NCBI GenBank assembly: GCA_005281725.1
Contig: SSBO01000009.1
Span: 8,670,331-8,692,830, forward strand
Direction: 5' to 3'
DNA from: Wuchereria bancrofti
Lineage: Eukaryota; Nematoda; Chromadorea; Rhabditida; Onchocercidae
Length of the DNA stretch: 22,500 nucleotides
The translations under genes were made by a program, and so were the position numbers. Below the pieces are notes generated by a model. It ran no database searches, was not told where the DNA came from, and worked only from the letters and a program-made list of their open reading frames with translations. How positions within the stretch are numbered: position 1 is the first letter of the stretch; each line of letters begins with the position of its first letter. Shown piece after piece: positions 1 through 11,662 of the stretch.

Positions 1-923
1 AATAGTAATCAGTTATGCTCGATTGTTGAAGGTGGAATATGGATGCTAATTTTGAAGGAAAGTGTTGCATATTTTCCTTCAAAATTAAATGCATAGCAAC
101 ACTAGCATCACTAGAGTTTTTTTCCTAATTATTAAATTAGATATTTGCAAAAATACTAGTAACTTGCATGGATTGAATATTTGATAATAGTGTTGAAATT
201 TGTTAAACTGTGATTTGGATCACTAATGATTTAAAAATGCAATGGGCGAAGTGCTTTAGAAAAATCTAAAATTTAGCCATCAGTTTTGATCAGTAGATAA
301 AATAAACTTTTCCTCAGTGTAGTGCCACTCGAAACATTCTTTCAGTTCATTATTGCAACGATACAACTCTCACATAATTCGTTAAACCAATCCATTAAGC
401 CATTTTTTTAACTAAATTTTATGAAGTCGAAATAAGTATTTGAAATTGCAATTATTACATTTATACATAAATAATTTCAGCATACTAAATACAAAGTCTT
501 ATTTTTCCTTTTTACTGAAATTGCTTTAATGCTTGTGCATGCTTAACTCCTAACACCTAACATATGATTTTAGTAATAGATTATAGTGAAGGTAATATAT
601 GAATGACACAGTTTCCTCTTTATCCAGGCAAATTTTTAAGAGAAATTCTAAGGAATTCTTTGCGACATTGAATGGCTTCCGTATTAGCTGGTGATAAAGC
701 GGAAAAAAATTAATGATCAGTTCATTTGAATGTAAAAAAAAACACCAGATAAACCATTTGGTTTGCTTTAGTTTGTTTAAATGAAAAATGATTTCAATTA
801 AAAATTTCTTCATAAAAATTTTTTTTGGTAAAAATAATTTTTACTGTAAATATAACTAAACAGCCGTTATCAACATTTTTTATACTTTCCGTAAATTCAT
901 CAAACGATTCGGTTGCTTTCCGA
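1..923. other. AT-rich non-coding flank upstream of the BAR gene
   Basis: No coding region is supported here. The sequence is AT-rich with many stops in all frames. The only long frame, on the minus strand at 550-813, is Phe/Leu/Lys-rich with no recognisable domain. It presumably contains the promoter of the BAR gene that starts at about 924, but I see no clear core promoter motif. A strong inverted repeat lies at its left end. Confidence 0.6.
43..102. repeat. Inverted repeat with two overlapping stems
   Basis: Positions 47-61 (TAATTTTGAAGGAAA) and 73-87 (TTTCCTTCAAAATTA) are perfect 15-bp inverted arms separated by 11 nt. ATGC at 43-46 can extend the stem with GCAT at 91-94 across a 3-nt bulge. 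The loop sequence GTGTTGC (62-68) is also complementary to GCAACAC (96-102), so a second, overlapping pairing is possible. The function is unknown; it may be a decayed short mobile element or a foldable RNA. Confidence 0.6.
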
Positions 924-3801
924 ATGGCAGCAAAAAAAAGGTCAGTGATAATTGATTTGAATTAGTTTTTATCAAATGGAAGCAAATTTTCACTAAAATC
1001 AATTGAAGAATGATAGGGTTTCCGAGTCATTATTTGGTGAAAATTGATTAAAATTAATTAATCTATGGTAAACGTTGCATGATTAACTTTTTGTTAACTA
1101 TTCTTTGCAAAATTTCGCCATCAGTTGTCGTTTATAAATTAGCAATTTATCGACTTTCATCTTTTTTTTTAAATGAAAAAATTTAATTTTAGACAAATTT
1201 TAGCGAAGCTAAGAAATATGACCAAAATAAGAAACAATCAGATATGGATGTAAATAAAATTCAAGAACCGATGGAAATAACTTCAACGGAACCAGAAGAA
1301 CGAGGTGCTTTCCGGAAGCTATTCATGAAATTAGGCGAAAAAGTTGGTACTATTAAGACTTCTGAGCTTGATCCGGATTATTTGAGTCAGGTGAAAGATG
1401 CAGACTCTTATAAGGTAAAAATTTTCAGCTGATAAATATTATAACTTTTTTATCTGATTCATATGACATATAATAATGTACTCACCAATCATCATAATGT
1501 ATCAATCACGAATGGCTAGTTCAAAGAATGCTCTTTGAACTTATCATTTTTGTAAAAAAATTTGAAATTATTTTTTCTACTTTGTTTAGTAACTTAATAT
1601 TAGATTAATGTATGCTAATTTAAGCAATTTTGAACAGTTTTCCGTTTACCCATGTAGAAATTCATTTTTACCCACAATCATTTTAGCTTAGCTAAATTTG
1701 GAAATATATTTTCACTAGAAAAACAAACAAAAAAAAAAAAAAAAACGCAAATTTAGTTAGGCTAAAATATTGCCTTCAGTATTTTTCATTAAGGAAATGT
1801 TATGCAAACTGGCAGAAAGCATTATGCATGTGATGCAACAAAATCCGAAATTAGTACCTGAAGCAGAATCAAAAATGGAATTTGAATGTCCATTAAATCA
1901 AGATCCAACGGAATTGTTAGGCGTCTCATTAGAAGCAATGAGAGAAAATTTTCCAGCTCATATTTCAGCACTTGAGGTTTCTATAATCTAAAATAATTGA
2001 GGGAATCATATATAATTATAATTACTATTATTAATGATATGGCAAAAATTTTAAACTTAATTATTCCACTGAAGTTTATTCACTATTACATATGCTAAAT
2101 GCACTTTTGAAAATTTAATAATTCAGTGAGAACCAAAAATATTTTTCGTATAGTTACAGGAAATAATTTATAAATTTAACAAAGAAAATTTTAATAAAAA
2201 TCTATTTTGCATAATTTTCTACGATAAAAAAAGAAATCAGTATAGCATTAGTGTTCATAGCTAATTCAGCTTTAATTTTAAACTTAATGCTATTTACCAA
2301 TCATTAATAGTTCTCCAATTAGAACGGAAAGAAAAAGATATTTTAATAATAATCCACCTTGCTTTTTCCTTCTTTCTTTTTTGCTTTTTTTGCTTTCTTC
2401 TACAATTTGTGACATTTATTTTGAAGTTTCGCAAGTTAATGATAATTTCAGGTTTGCATTCGTGCATGCACAAAATTAGCCGAGTTACGTCGGTCTTACT
2501 GTAAACGAGGACGTCGAGCTATTCATTATATTCGAACATTTATTAATGTCGATTATGTGTGTAAGATATGCGTTCTTATATCTGCTAATTATAAGTTTAA
2601 TAATTATATGCTAATTATACTCATTTATCATATTGAATAAAGTGACGAATTCATGATTAATAATGAACAATAATGATGAATGATGATGAATAATAATGAG
2701 TAATAATAAAGATTATTTACTATATCAATCATTGATTTTTAATTATTATAATATGACATCATGTTGTAATAATTATAAAGAAAGATTTGAGTAACAAATG
2801 ATGAATTATTAACATTGAAGTTGTCTGCAATGAGTTAATTATCCTATTAGTAATGCTGAAATGGAATAATTAAAGTTACTGTGTAGAAAACAAATAATTT
2901 TTGGATGTTAACAACAAATAAATAGGGCAAATAAATGAAAATTACTGAAAAATAACAAATGGATGAGAATAATTAATTAAGCAAAAATTTTTAACCAAGA
3001 AATGCGGTTAGGTTAAACGAAAAAATGTCTGTGAAAAATTGAACGACATAAATTTTATAGAAATGATCAATAATTATTCAGCGGATAATTTGTGTAGAGA
3101 AAAATAGTTGCTAATTATTAAATGAATGATATATTATTGATATCCAAGCAGAAAAAAAGAGAAAAAATAATTGGTAAGGAAGAAAAAAATTTGTTAAAAT
3201 ATTTTGCAGAAGTGATAGTTTTAAATAATAATAATAATTTTAGTATTAAATAATCAACGTCAAGAACTCATTAAACGTCGACAAGAAATGGATTTTGCAA
3301 AACATGAATATGCAAATAATCCAACGGAACAAAAAAAAGAAAGTTGCAATAAGGCAATTGCAAAATTTAAGGAACAATCAGATGAGGTTAGGGAAAGGAA
3401 TTTAAATATTTTTATTGAAGTAAAATTAAATAAACTTTGAAATAAAATCAAATAAACAAATATTCCACATTTAAATTGAAATTTAACTGAAACAAAGTAT
3501 GAGGAGTATGATTATTACTATTATTTAAAATGTCACAATTACTATAATAAATCAAATGAATGGCATATTAATAATTCTTTCTTCCCTGCACAACAAATTT
3601 TAAATTGTTATTTTACTATCATTTAAAATGACTTCATCAAATAATAGTTTTAAATTGTTGCAGGTTTTTGAAGCTTTAGGTACAATTCAATCTAAAAAGG
3701 AAAAGCATCGCATAGAACTTATCAAAGTATTGGATGAAATGCGAAAATATCATAACAGTGCTGCTGAAGAATGCTTCCTTGTATGCAAATCAAAATGGTA
3801 A
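924..3801 (+). CDS. Endophilin-like BAR-domain protein (BAR only), six exons
   Basis: Deduced exons are 924-940, 1204-1414, 1794-1976, 2452-2560, 3244-3386 and 3664-3801, all phase-compatible and bounded by GT..AG. They give about 266 residues. The protein resembles the endophilin N-BAR domain from end to end: the FRKLFMKLGEKVGTIKTSEL and DPDYLSQ segment, then a helix with LxxxIxxxMQQNPKL, then RRQEMDFAKHEYANNPTEQK, which matches the RRLDFDYKKK region of endophilin, and finally a helical stretch ending VCKSKW-stop. BAR dimers bind and bend membranes in endocytosis and organelle remodelling; that role is inferred from the family. No SH3 exon follows before the poly(A) signal at 3836. The 17-nt first exon (MAAKK) is inferred from a good donor and phase match. 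Otherwise the start is the ATG at 1244. The exon 3 acceptor (ATTAAG, 1793) is weaker than the CAG at 1779 but is the one that keeps frame. Confidence 0.8.
2649..2711. repeat. Degenerate AAT/GAT trinucleotide tract
   Basis: Interleaved AAT, GAT and AATG units lie inside the fourth intron of the BAR gene, between exons ending at 2560 and starting at 3244. It is ordinary low-complexity intron sequence. Confidence 0.6.
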
Positions 3802-3835
3802 TTTGATATTTATCAACTATTCACCATTTAATATG

Positions 3836-3841
3836 AATAAA
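3836..3841 (+). terminator. Poly(A) signal AATAAA of the BAR gene
   Basis: A canonical AATAAA begins 35 nt after the TAA stop at 3799-3801. Its closeness supports ending the gene at 3801, not splicing on to more exons such as an SH3 domain. Confidence 0.55.
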
Positions 3842-3894
3842 ATTACCGAATATTTTTGTTTTGTATTATTTTAAATAGTTTGGCAAACAAAGCA

Positions 3895-4510
3895 ATTATC
3901 AAATATATATATCCTCAAGGACACCTCCTTGTCGTGGATGAAAGGAACTTACGTACCTTTCTGAGGTTGCGGGTTATGCTGGCAGTGACATATACTCTGG
4001 ACGATCCCCCATGCCAGACAGGCCTCAACTAAAAAGTCAAAAGTTGAAGTATGTCGATAGACAGAATGGACTCACCAACCCTCGGGTAGCCATCTCAGGA
4101 GAGTGACAACTTTGGATCCGGGCAGATGGAACTTGTTTAACCCTTCAAGGCCATTTATTTAACAGACAATCCTACTACCTCAGTATTTCGCTGCTATGGT
4201 CCAGGCTTGCAAATATAAAAGTAACATTCTGTACTTCTTCATAGAATGCCTAGAGTGCTCATGAAAGAAATTCAAAGAACCTAGAAGTCCAGGTACTCTG
4301 AACTCCTCGCTCATCTGCCCGTCTTGCAAGAAAAGTAGCTTTACATGTTGCAAACTTCAACAGAAACTTCGGAACATCAAGAACAGATGGCAAGTCGATC
4401 TATCATAGCAGATTCAGTAATATGCGAATTCTGACCACAGAAGGCTCTAGAAAGCTCTGAAATGCATAGAATAACTACCTGACGAAACAACCGAATGTGT
4501 CGAAATAAAT
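3895..4510. other. Compositionally distinct non-coding segment, possible decayed repeat
   Basis: About 600 bp are clearly richer in G and C than the DNA on both sides, with stretches such as GGATGAAAGGAACTTACG and CCAACCCTCGGGTAGCC. The edges back into AT-rich DNA are sharp. All frames I read are interrupted by stops. Short coding-like pieces remain, for example a plus-frame peptide starting SLICPSCKK near 4309, with a CPSC pair. The composition and broken frames suggest a decayed retroelement or other dispersed repeat. I cannot assign a family and see no terminal repeats or target-site duplication. Confidence 0.4.
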
Positions 4511-5294
4511 TTGTATTAAATTCATAAGATTAAAGATCGTCTTATTTGAATAATTCTTAAATAAATGTTTCAGTTAAGAAATCCTTTATCCAATACTCAT
4601 CTAAATTATTTGGAATTCTACTGCATTCACAAAGAATATGAGCATTGCTTAAGTGTTGAAAATTGCTCCCAATTTTATTACTAAGATCTTCCAACCTAAC
4701 AGCCAAATTTAAACTTAATTGTTAACGTCTAAGAATTGTAAGGGTCTTCTATTGTGATATTCACTCTTATTAGCAATTGATATAATGTTAAAATCCAACT
4801 CTTACCATATGAAGAGTAAAGATCATCCGGTACGAAAGCTCTTTACATACGGTAATCATGCGCTTTGTTGTAAACCGCTCCTGTTCTACATAAAAAGGAA
4901 TGAAGGTAATTTTTCTCGATTCCACTTCGGACATTGTGCACTTTCTCTTCTCCTCCAAATAATGATAATTTTGTTATAATATCAATGTTACAATATTAAT
5001 AATTTTATATTATCTTCTCCAAATGTAATTCCTCAATTTTTTTAATAATAACTTCGATTATTGCATATAATTTTTGTTAAATGCAGATAAACTCAGCTAT
5101 ACCGCAGATAGATTTATGATTATTTTCATATCACATCTAAGGTTACCAGTTTAGCTATTGGGGAAGCATCATTTCCTCGTATGTATTGCCATTTCATTGA
5201 CAAGGAGATAGTAAAAGCATGAAGATTTTTTAAAAATAGTTTCGAAACATATTGAAAAAAAAAAAAAAAAATGCGAGAATTGAATAAATTGCTA

Positions 5295-5326
5295 ATTCTG
5301 GATAAGCTGAATTCTGGATAAGCTGA
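5295..5326. repeat. 16-bp perfect tandem duplication
   Basis: ATTCTGGATAAGCTGA occurs twice head to tail, at 5295-5310 and 5311-5326. It is close to another 16-bp tandem pair at 5361-5392. Confidence 0.8.
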
Positions 5327-5360
5327 TCATGTAGGGATGATTCGTTCAATGATTACATAT

Positions 5361-5400
5361 AGTGATTTTCTATAACAGTGATTTTGTATAACGATTTTCC
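5361..5400. repeat. 16-bp tandem duplication with a partial third unit
   Basis: AGTGATTTTCTATAAC (5361-5376) is followed directly by AGTGATTTTGTATAAC (5377-5392), differing at one base. A partial unit GATTTTCC follows. Confidence 0.75.
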
Positions 5401-8184
5401 AGAATGAACTGTTCGGGAGAATATTATGTCACATATGTGAAATTCTGCATTTATTACAGTAGTTAAATGAAATTTTTATTATACAATAATAATATTTAAC
5501 TTTGCATTCTGTCTCAATATTTCTTAAATTATAAGTACCAAAAAAAAAGCGAAAAAATTAAACAATCTATCTTTATTTTATCGAGAATATGCATATTTCT
5601 TGAAAGAACTAGAAAAAATAATGATAATGTCGTTATAATATCAATATTAATAATATTATACTGAACAATTATTATGCATAATGAATGAATGCATTTATGA
5701 CCAACAAAATATGATCATCAATTGTTCATATAACAATAAATTTTTATTAAAAAGTTCAAACGTTCGCAATATTTAGTCAGTTTAAAATGATACGGTAAGA
5801 CTTTCATTTAATTAATTAATTGTACATTGGCGATGCATATATTAGCATTATTGCTAGCAATAAGTATGCAATTTAATTAATATATAAAAATTTGATGCTT
5901 TTGTTTTTTTGAAGAGAAAATTGTGTGCATTTTAAGTACTGACATACTTCAGATTTGATTTTTATTAACTACTGTTAGCATTAATAATTCAATTTCATTA
6001 TTCGATTGTGTTATCTCATTCACTATTCAACAGTGCTTATGTTATCATTTCCTTTTTTTTTTCTGAATTTTTTTCACAAGGAGTACAATAATTGCATATC
6101 TTTACCAGAATTTCTTTTTTTTTTTTTGCTCAGCATTTAATACAATGCAAAAAGAAATAAAATAAAATTGTTGCCATTGATTTCCGATGATAAAATAATT
6201 GTATTATTATCACTGATGAAATATTGCTAGTTGAAAATGCCAGCTTGTAAAGAATGAATAGAAGACAAAATATCATTAGACATTTTAATAATGTCTTTTA
6301 AAATAAACGAGTAATAAAATTAATGATATGTAGGAAAAAAGCAAATTAAAAAAAAAGAAACACTCAAAGCAGGAACAATAAAATAGAACCTGAAATAAAA
6401 AAAAAAGCTAGTAGAATAGGCAACCGGCTTTTTATAACTGTTACTACTTCAATAGGGGGGAAAAGAAAAATTCTTTTGATATTTATCCCTTCCATAATTA
6501 ATAGTTGCCATGTATGAGACTTTCATATCCTCAGTTTCATTTATTTTGAAGATTTATACTATCAATTCATATAATAATGCTATTTGATAGTGATAATCTA
6601 GTCATTCAACACTTTATTAAAATTTTTTTTCATTGACTTGAAAAGCTCATGGACATGCCTCTATACATTTGTCATATTAGTTGACCCACTTACATTTGTC
6701 GTGTAATGAATCAGAAATTCGTGAAAAAAATTATTACAAGTAAATATTGTAAATATTCATCTAAATGTTCAAAATTTCAATAAGTGTTGACAAAAACAAG
6801 AACCAAATTAAAGAAAAAAAAGAAAAAAACAACAAACATACCGAGAAAAAAAAATGAGGCATATTGAGAAAGAAAAAATATGAACAATGGGGAAAGGATG
6901 AAGGGGAAATAAAAAGCATAAAAGGCTATTTTATGATATTAAAAAAAGGCACTAGTAACAGAAGTGAAAAATCAAAGATGAAGAAGATAAGAAACAAAGA
7001 CGGAAAACAGAGAAGCACTGATAATAGTAAGAAAGGAGTAAAATAAGGCATTTTAATGATGATGTAAGTGTACTAGTAATAAAATTCATTGTTAATTATT
7101 TAATAAAAAACGGACAAAAAGAAGAAACAAAAACCATTAATAAATGTAATAATTTAAGAAAACTATAAAGACGGAAAGAAAAAGGAGGAGTAAAAAGATA
7201 AAATAAACAATGCATTTTATGAAAAAAAACGCCAACTATAAAATTATAAAAATTAAATACAAAAAGTTGAAAAATACATACAACCAAACATTAAACTTTA
7301 AGCTGTACATGTCAGAAAAACAAAGTTCTAAAGGAAAAACTAGCATAAATACTATGAATATGCATTATTTACTTCATTTATTGTTATTAATTTATTCAAT
7401 TTCTCTTTTTTCCATCATTTTCCACTTATCGTAACTTTAGTATTCATTAACTATGTTGTATGTTGCATGGTAAACAACAGATCAAATAATACATTTTCCA
7501 ATTGAGAAATCAGATCATAGAGATAAAAACAAAGGATGATTTTCGTAATTTTCCAACAACAATAACGATAAATTAATCTAAACTGGAATGAAACAACACA
7601 ATTTATTTGTTCATTTCATCCATGCCATGGCAACAACTAATGGTTATTAATTAGATGACAAGAGAAATGAAAAATATTCCCAAATGATAACTGCATCTAA
7701 ATTTAATCATATCTTTTCATTTACAATGGTGGGCCAAAGTAAAAGGTAAATTAATATTGAAACTTCTAATGAGATTCAAAACATGCATATTCATTCCTGA
7801 CCATAAATTTTCAGATTAGACGGACATAGACGATTTTTATACTTTGATTTCTGGCATAATTCTATGAGAAAGCTAACAGCAGATCGAAAGGGTAATAAGA
7901 AGTATTTACATTATTGCCAATGCATTGATTAACAACTTCAATAAACAAGGATATAATGATTATTAGTTGCAAAGACGAAGTCTTGAAAAAAAAAAATACA
8001 ATAATCAATCATACAATAAAAACCAAGATGGAAAGAAATAAAACACCGATCTCTGCAGCTTTGCAGCAGACAAAAGTTGCTAGCTTAAATTTATGCGAAT
8101 CCATTCAGCAATTGCAATTAAAAGTGAATTAGAGAAACACTAGAATATATGTCTGCTACTTATTTCCTAAAAAAAAAGTGCTTA

Positions 8185-8190
8185 TTTATT
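8185..8190 (-). terminator. Poly(A) signal of the dehydrogenase gene
   Basis: TTTATT on the plus strand reads AATAAA on the minus strand, about 46 nt beyond the TGA stop at 8236-8238. The position is right for a 3' end signal. Confidence 0.5.
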
Positions 8191-8235
8191 TCTTCAGCTA
8201 CAAATCACGAAACATATTATTTCGCTTAATAGACT

Positions 8236-11200
8236 TCAATCAAATTTAACTAAACAATAATTTTTGGACAAATGCAATACATCATCATTGCTCAAATCGT
8301 TAAGTACACCAACTCGACCACCACCCAATAAGCCAAATTCAACCATCATTTTTGCCTGGAATAAAAATCTTTTGATTTTGATTCAATCTATTAGTTGTTT
8401 TAAAATAGCTTCAGTGCACTGAATGATTAACTGATTCACTCGCTTTTTGAAATGGCTATTATGGGGAAATCTCTAATTACATTCGATTAGCATATTAAGT
8501 AATCTACTTCTTCCGAAACTAAAGTTTATTGGAGTTTTAAGACTAAAATTAAAGAACTGAAACTGATAAAAAATAAACGGTATAAAACTAATCCTGATAA
8601 TTTATAAGCAAATAAATTAACAAATAATAGTAATGTTATCAGTATTTCTAAATAGATGATATAGACTAGCAGTTTGCTTTTTTTTTTAGAACCGACATAT
8701 TACCAACATTAATTTTACCTTTATATCGTCATCACTGATATCAAACGAATGACTATCCGAGAAATCCATGATAAATGTTCCACTTGCTAAGAGAGGTACA
8801 GGTACTTTGCATGAATTGAATGCAGATATTATAGTGCCCGTTGGAGCCGGATAACCACTAACGCTTCGTGTTCCAGCAACAACAATCAATTCTTTTGCTG
8901 CACATGGTTCTTCACGTATCTGCAAACAATGGAATACATATAGCTGTAACACTTCTGATAAATGACTGCAGATTAACTATTGTTCTTGCAAAATAACAGT
9001 AACTTATATTCTTTGATTGATAACGATTCATAAAACTTTGAGATATTCCTTCATGGCACTATACAAACTAAGAAGATATTAAAAGTCCATCAAATAGCTC
9101 CGCCACTGAATGAGATGATGTCCTCTCTCTTACCTGTATACCTTCTTTTCGTGCATTCATTTCTGCAGCTGCCAGACTTGAACCAATATTTCCAGATGCA
9201 TACATCAAACCAACAACAGCACCGGCATGTAAAGCTTTTTGGAGGCTAACAAGGGCTGAAACGAAATCATCGTAGTATAATTTTGAAATTTAAACTAAAC
9301 TTTAAATTAAAAAGACAAACTACCGAATGCACATTTCATCACAACAATACAATCACTATCACTACGATAAAAGGCACAACGACTTTTGAGTTATACTTAC
9401 CAATTCTGACCATTTTTTTTCAACCTTTTCTCTTTTTTGAGATAAAAATCCTGAAACTTTTCGAATGTATACGTCAAATCCCGAAAATTTCCAACAATGT
9501 ACTTTTGCATGAACTGATACAAAATACCTAATTTGATACAAGGTTTAATAAAGGACAGTAAATGTACAAATACGAACAGTTAGGGAAGCGTACAGTAACC
9601 GCTCTTGGCGAATTCCCGATTACGGCCAACGTTTGCGTTAATGTTGCTACAGCACGAATCCACTGACTTTTGGCCTCATCCAATGCAGCTGTAGCAGCTG
9701 CTGCATTCATCTACAAATCGACAGTTAACAACAGCAACAACACAACAATAATAAAAACAAACAAACAGAGAAACAAAAACATGCAGCAACATGCTAGTTG
9801 ATATAAAAAAAGATGAATTCAAATCCCTTAACCAGTAAAGTTCAGAAAATCGATAACAAAATCTCCTATAAACATTAGTAATGAAATTAATGAAGAAATC
9901 ATTGCAAAAAAAAGAAAAATTTCTTTATTTTTTAGCTTTTTTCAACCTTTTAATTACATTTCCTATTAAATCATCATTTCTTCTTTGTCATTCCTATTAT
10001 TTAAACTATTGGGCAACAGTAATTGATACCAATGGAAAATTGAAATTTACCGCTCCATATGGACCAGTCGAATTATTTAGTGAAACAATATTTTCTGCAA
10101 TTTCATTCGCAATTCGTTGATGTCCTTGCAAGGGACTAGTACCCATATGCGGTGTGCAAATAACATTTGGATGTTCAATTAATCCACGAACAAGCGGAGC
10201 ATCCTGAAATTCTTCAATGATATATCTTATCAATAACACAGTATGCTGAGAACATAAACACAGGCAAATATGAAGGTTCATTGTAAAATAGTCAGAAATG
10301 GAGTACTAACCTCTACATAAACATCAAAGGCTGCACCGCCGACACGTCCCTTGTTTAAAGCTTGCAACATATCAACTTCGTTCATGATACCAGCTTTAGC
10401 CATATTAATTATTTTCACACCTTTTCGACAACGAGCTAACGTTGAAGCGCACAATAAATTTTTGGTACGTGGTATCAGTGGTACATGGATGACAATATAA
10501 TCAGCCTGAGGCCAAAGTTGATCCAAGGGGAGCCATCTAACACCATGCCGAGCAGCTTCCTGCATATATTTATTCAAATCCAAAAGTATTAAATGAATGA
10601 TTTCACGCAGTGACTATTATAGATAATGGAGTGCTATTACTATATCATCTAAGATCTCAGCAAAGTCAATCCGGAATTCCCACGTGAATTAACACTTGAA
10701 TTACAATTAGCTTCAAGACTTGCTTACATATATTTTCCATTTCTGTTTAACATTTAATGGCAAAATATCCAGGAATAAAAAATTTTGCTAATTTGTCTAT
10801 ATCTAAGTCAATGTTTACTGCACTTTAAAAATGAGAGAAAATCAGATAAACCAACCTCTTGTGTAACCTGTGGATCATACCCAAATGTTCGCATACCAAA
10901 GACCTGCATGCGTATTGCTATTTCTAAACCAATGCGCCCTAAGCCAATAATCGCTAATGATTTTCCAAAAATCTGGAACAGGAAAAGATAATTTTGAACT
11001 GAAATTCATGAGTTTAAATTGTTACAGAACAACATACTGTCCAATAAAATGTTTCGTTTTATGATATTCTTGAGAAGCATAGAAACATGAAATCCAAAAA
11101 AAAAAATCTGATAAATGATGAAGTCTCCAATTTGAAGCTAATACTAAACTACCAAATAAATTTCCAGTAGTTCTAATATATCAAAATTAATAAGAATTAA

Positions 11201-11379
11201 ATTTCTTATGAAATCTCATACATGAATAAAGATCTGAAAAGCATATGAAACCTCTTCGGCGTATGGCTCTGTCCTTGTCCATTTGCCCTCTTTCATCGAT
11301 ACTACTGCCTGCGGAATCTTTCGAGCCAATGAAAGGATTAATGCGCAGGTATGTTCAGCAATATTTTCAGGTCTTTTAC
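8236..11379 (-). CDS. PHGDH: D-3-phosphoglycerate dehydrogenase homologue, N-terminal part not found
   Basis: Eight exons in transcript order: 11379-11252, 10972-10856, 10559-10311, 10203-10051, 9710-9578, 9255-9134, 8919-8719, 8355-8236. All join in phase and encode about 407 residues. PHGDH oxidises 3-phosphoglycerate with NAD as the first step of serine synthesis in the cytosol. Visible landmarks: [18 protein letters not shown] and SMKEGKW; the NAD-binding GLGRIG loop followed by [30 protein letters not shown] with the catalytic His (codon 10147-10149); and the later [12 protein letters not shown] segment plus a C-terminal regulatory region like the animal enzyme, ending [12 protein letters not shown]. 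Oddities: the usual catalytic Arg (ARGG in the family) is Lys here (AKAG, codon 10395-10397), and the next acidic site reads VED. The first ~100 residues, including the RSAT and GTGVDN motifs, are absent from the DNA between exon 11379 and the zinc-finger frame. The exon 9710-9578 donor (GTTCGT) was chosen because it keeps phase. Confidence 0.88.
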
Positions 11380-11662
11380 CTGCAAACAACAACGAAAATC
11401 TCTACCATACTAGTTATTAGGTGGAGAAAGCAAGAAAAAACAAATCTTGCTGCGTAATTATCGTTTTGTATTTTTTAACACATTAACGCAAGGAAATTAA
11501 TATTTCTTTTATACATATATAATGATTTGCTGCTCATATTTTATGAAATTTTTGGTGTAACAATTTTTTTGGATTCATAGAAGTCCAATAAGAAATTAAA
11601 TAATCAAATTCATAAAGGTAACAACCAAACAAATGCATGAAATGGCACGGAAGTTAACAAAC
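11380..11662 (-). other. Putative 283-bp intron joining zinc-finger and dehydrogenase exons
   Basis: On the minus strand the donor is G|GTTTGT after the codons for Val-Asp-Asn, and the acceptor is TTTGCAG before 11379. The donor leaves one base (G) and the acceptor exon begins with GT, so the codon GGT forms and the frame stays open on both sides. If the two are separate genes, this is instead their intergenic spacer. It would then be very short for nematode neighbours with no operon evidence. Confidence 0.45.

Larger units (their letters stand above)
4511..8184. other. Convergent intergenic region, AT-rich, no supported gene
   Basis: This lies between the 3' ends of the BAR gene (+) and the dehydrogenase gene (-). 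It is AT-rich with long A and T runs. The frames at 4785-4979, 6864-7046 and 7210-7434 are low-complexity (Lys/Asn or Leu/Ile) or have no recognisable similarity. A diverged duplication is visible: the TTATAATATCAAT segment with AATATTAATAAT flank near 4973-5005 recurs near 5633-5660. Two 16-bp tandem duplications lie at 5295-5392. Confidence 0.55.

Noticed and set aside
4785..4979. 64-residue plus-strand frame, with a GT-type donor near 4850
   Set aside because: Not recognised, no partner exon found, and the second half is low-complexity. Kept as unproven.
6864..7046. Lys-rich 60-residue frame on the plus strand
   Set aside because: A-rich low-complexity DNA gives Lys-rich frames by chance; no similarity or gene structure is seen.
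8236..11379. Assignment of the dehydrogenase as CtBP
   Set aside because: The sequence follows PHGDH, not Ct[27 protein letters not shown] and [13 protein letters not shown], plus the long C-terminal regulatory part that CtBP lacks. Only the architecture is compared with CtBP.
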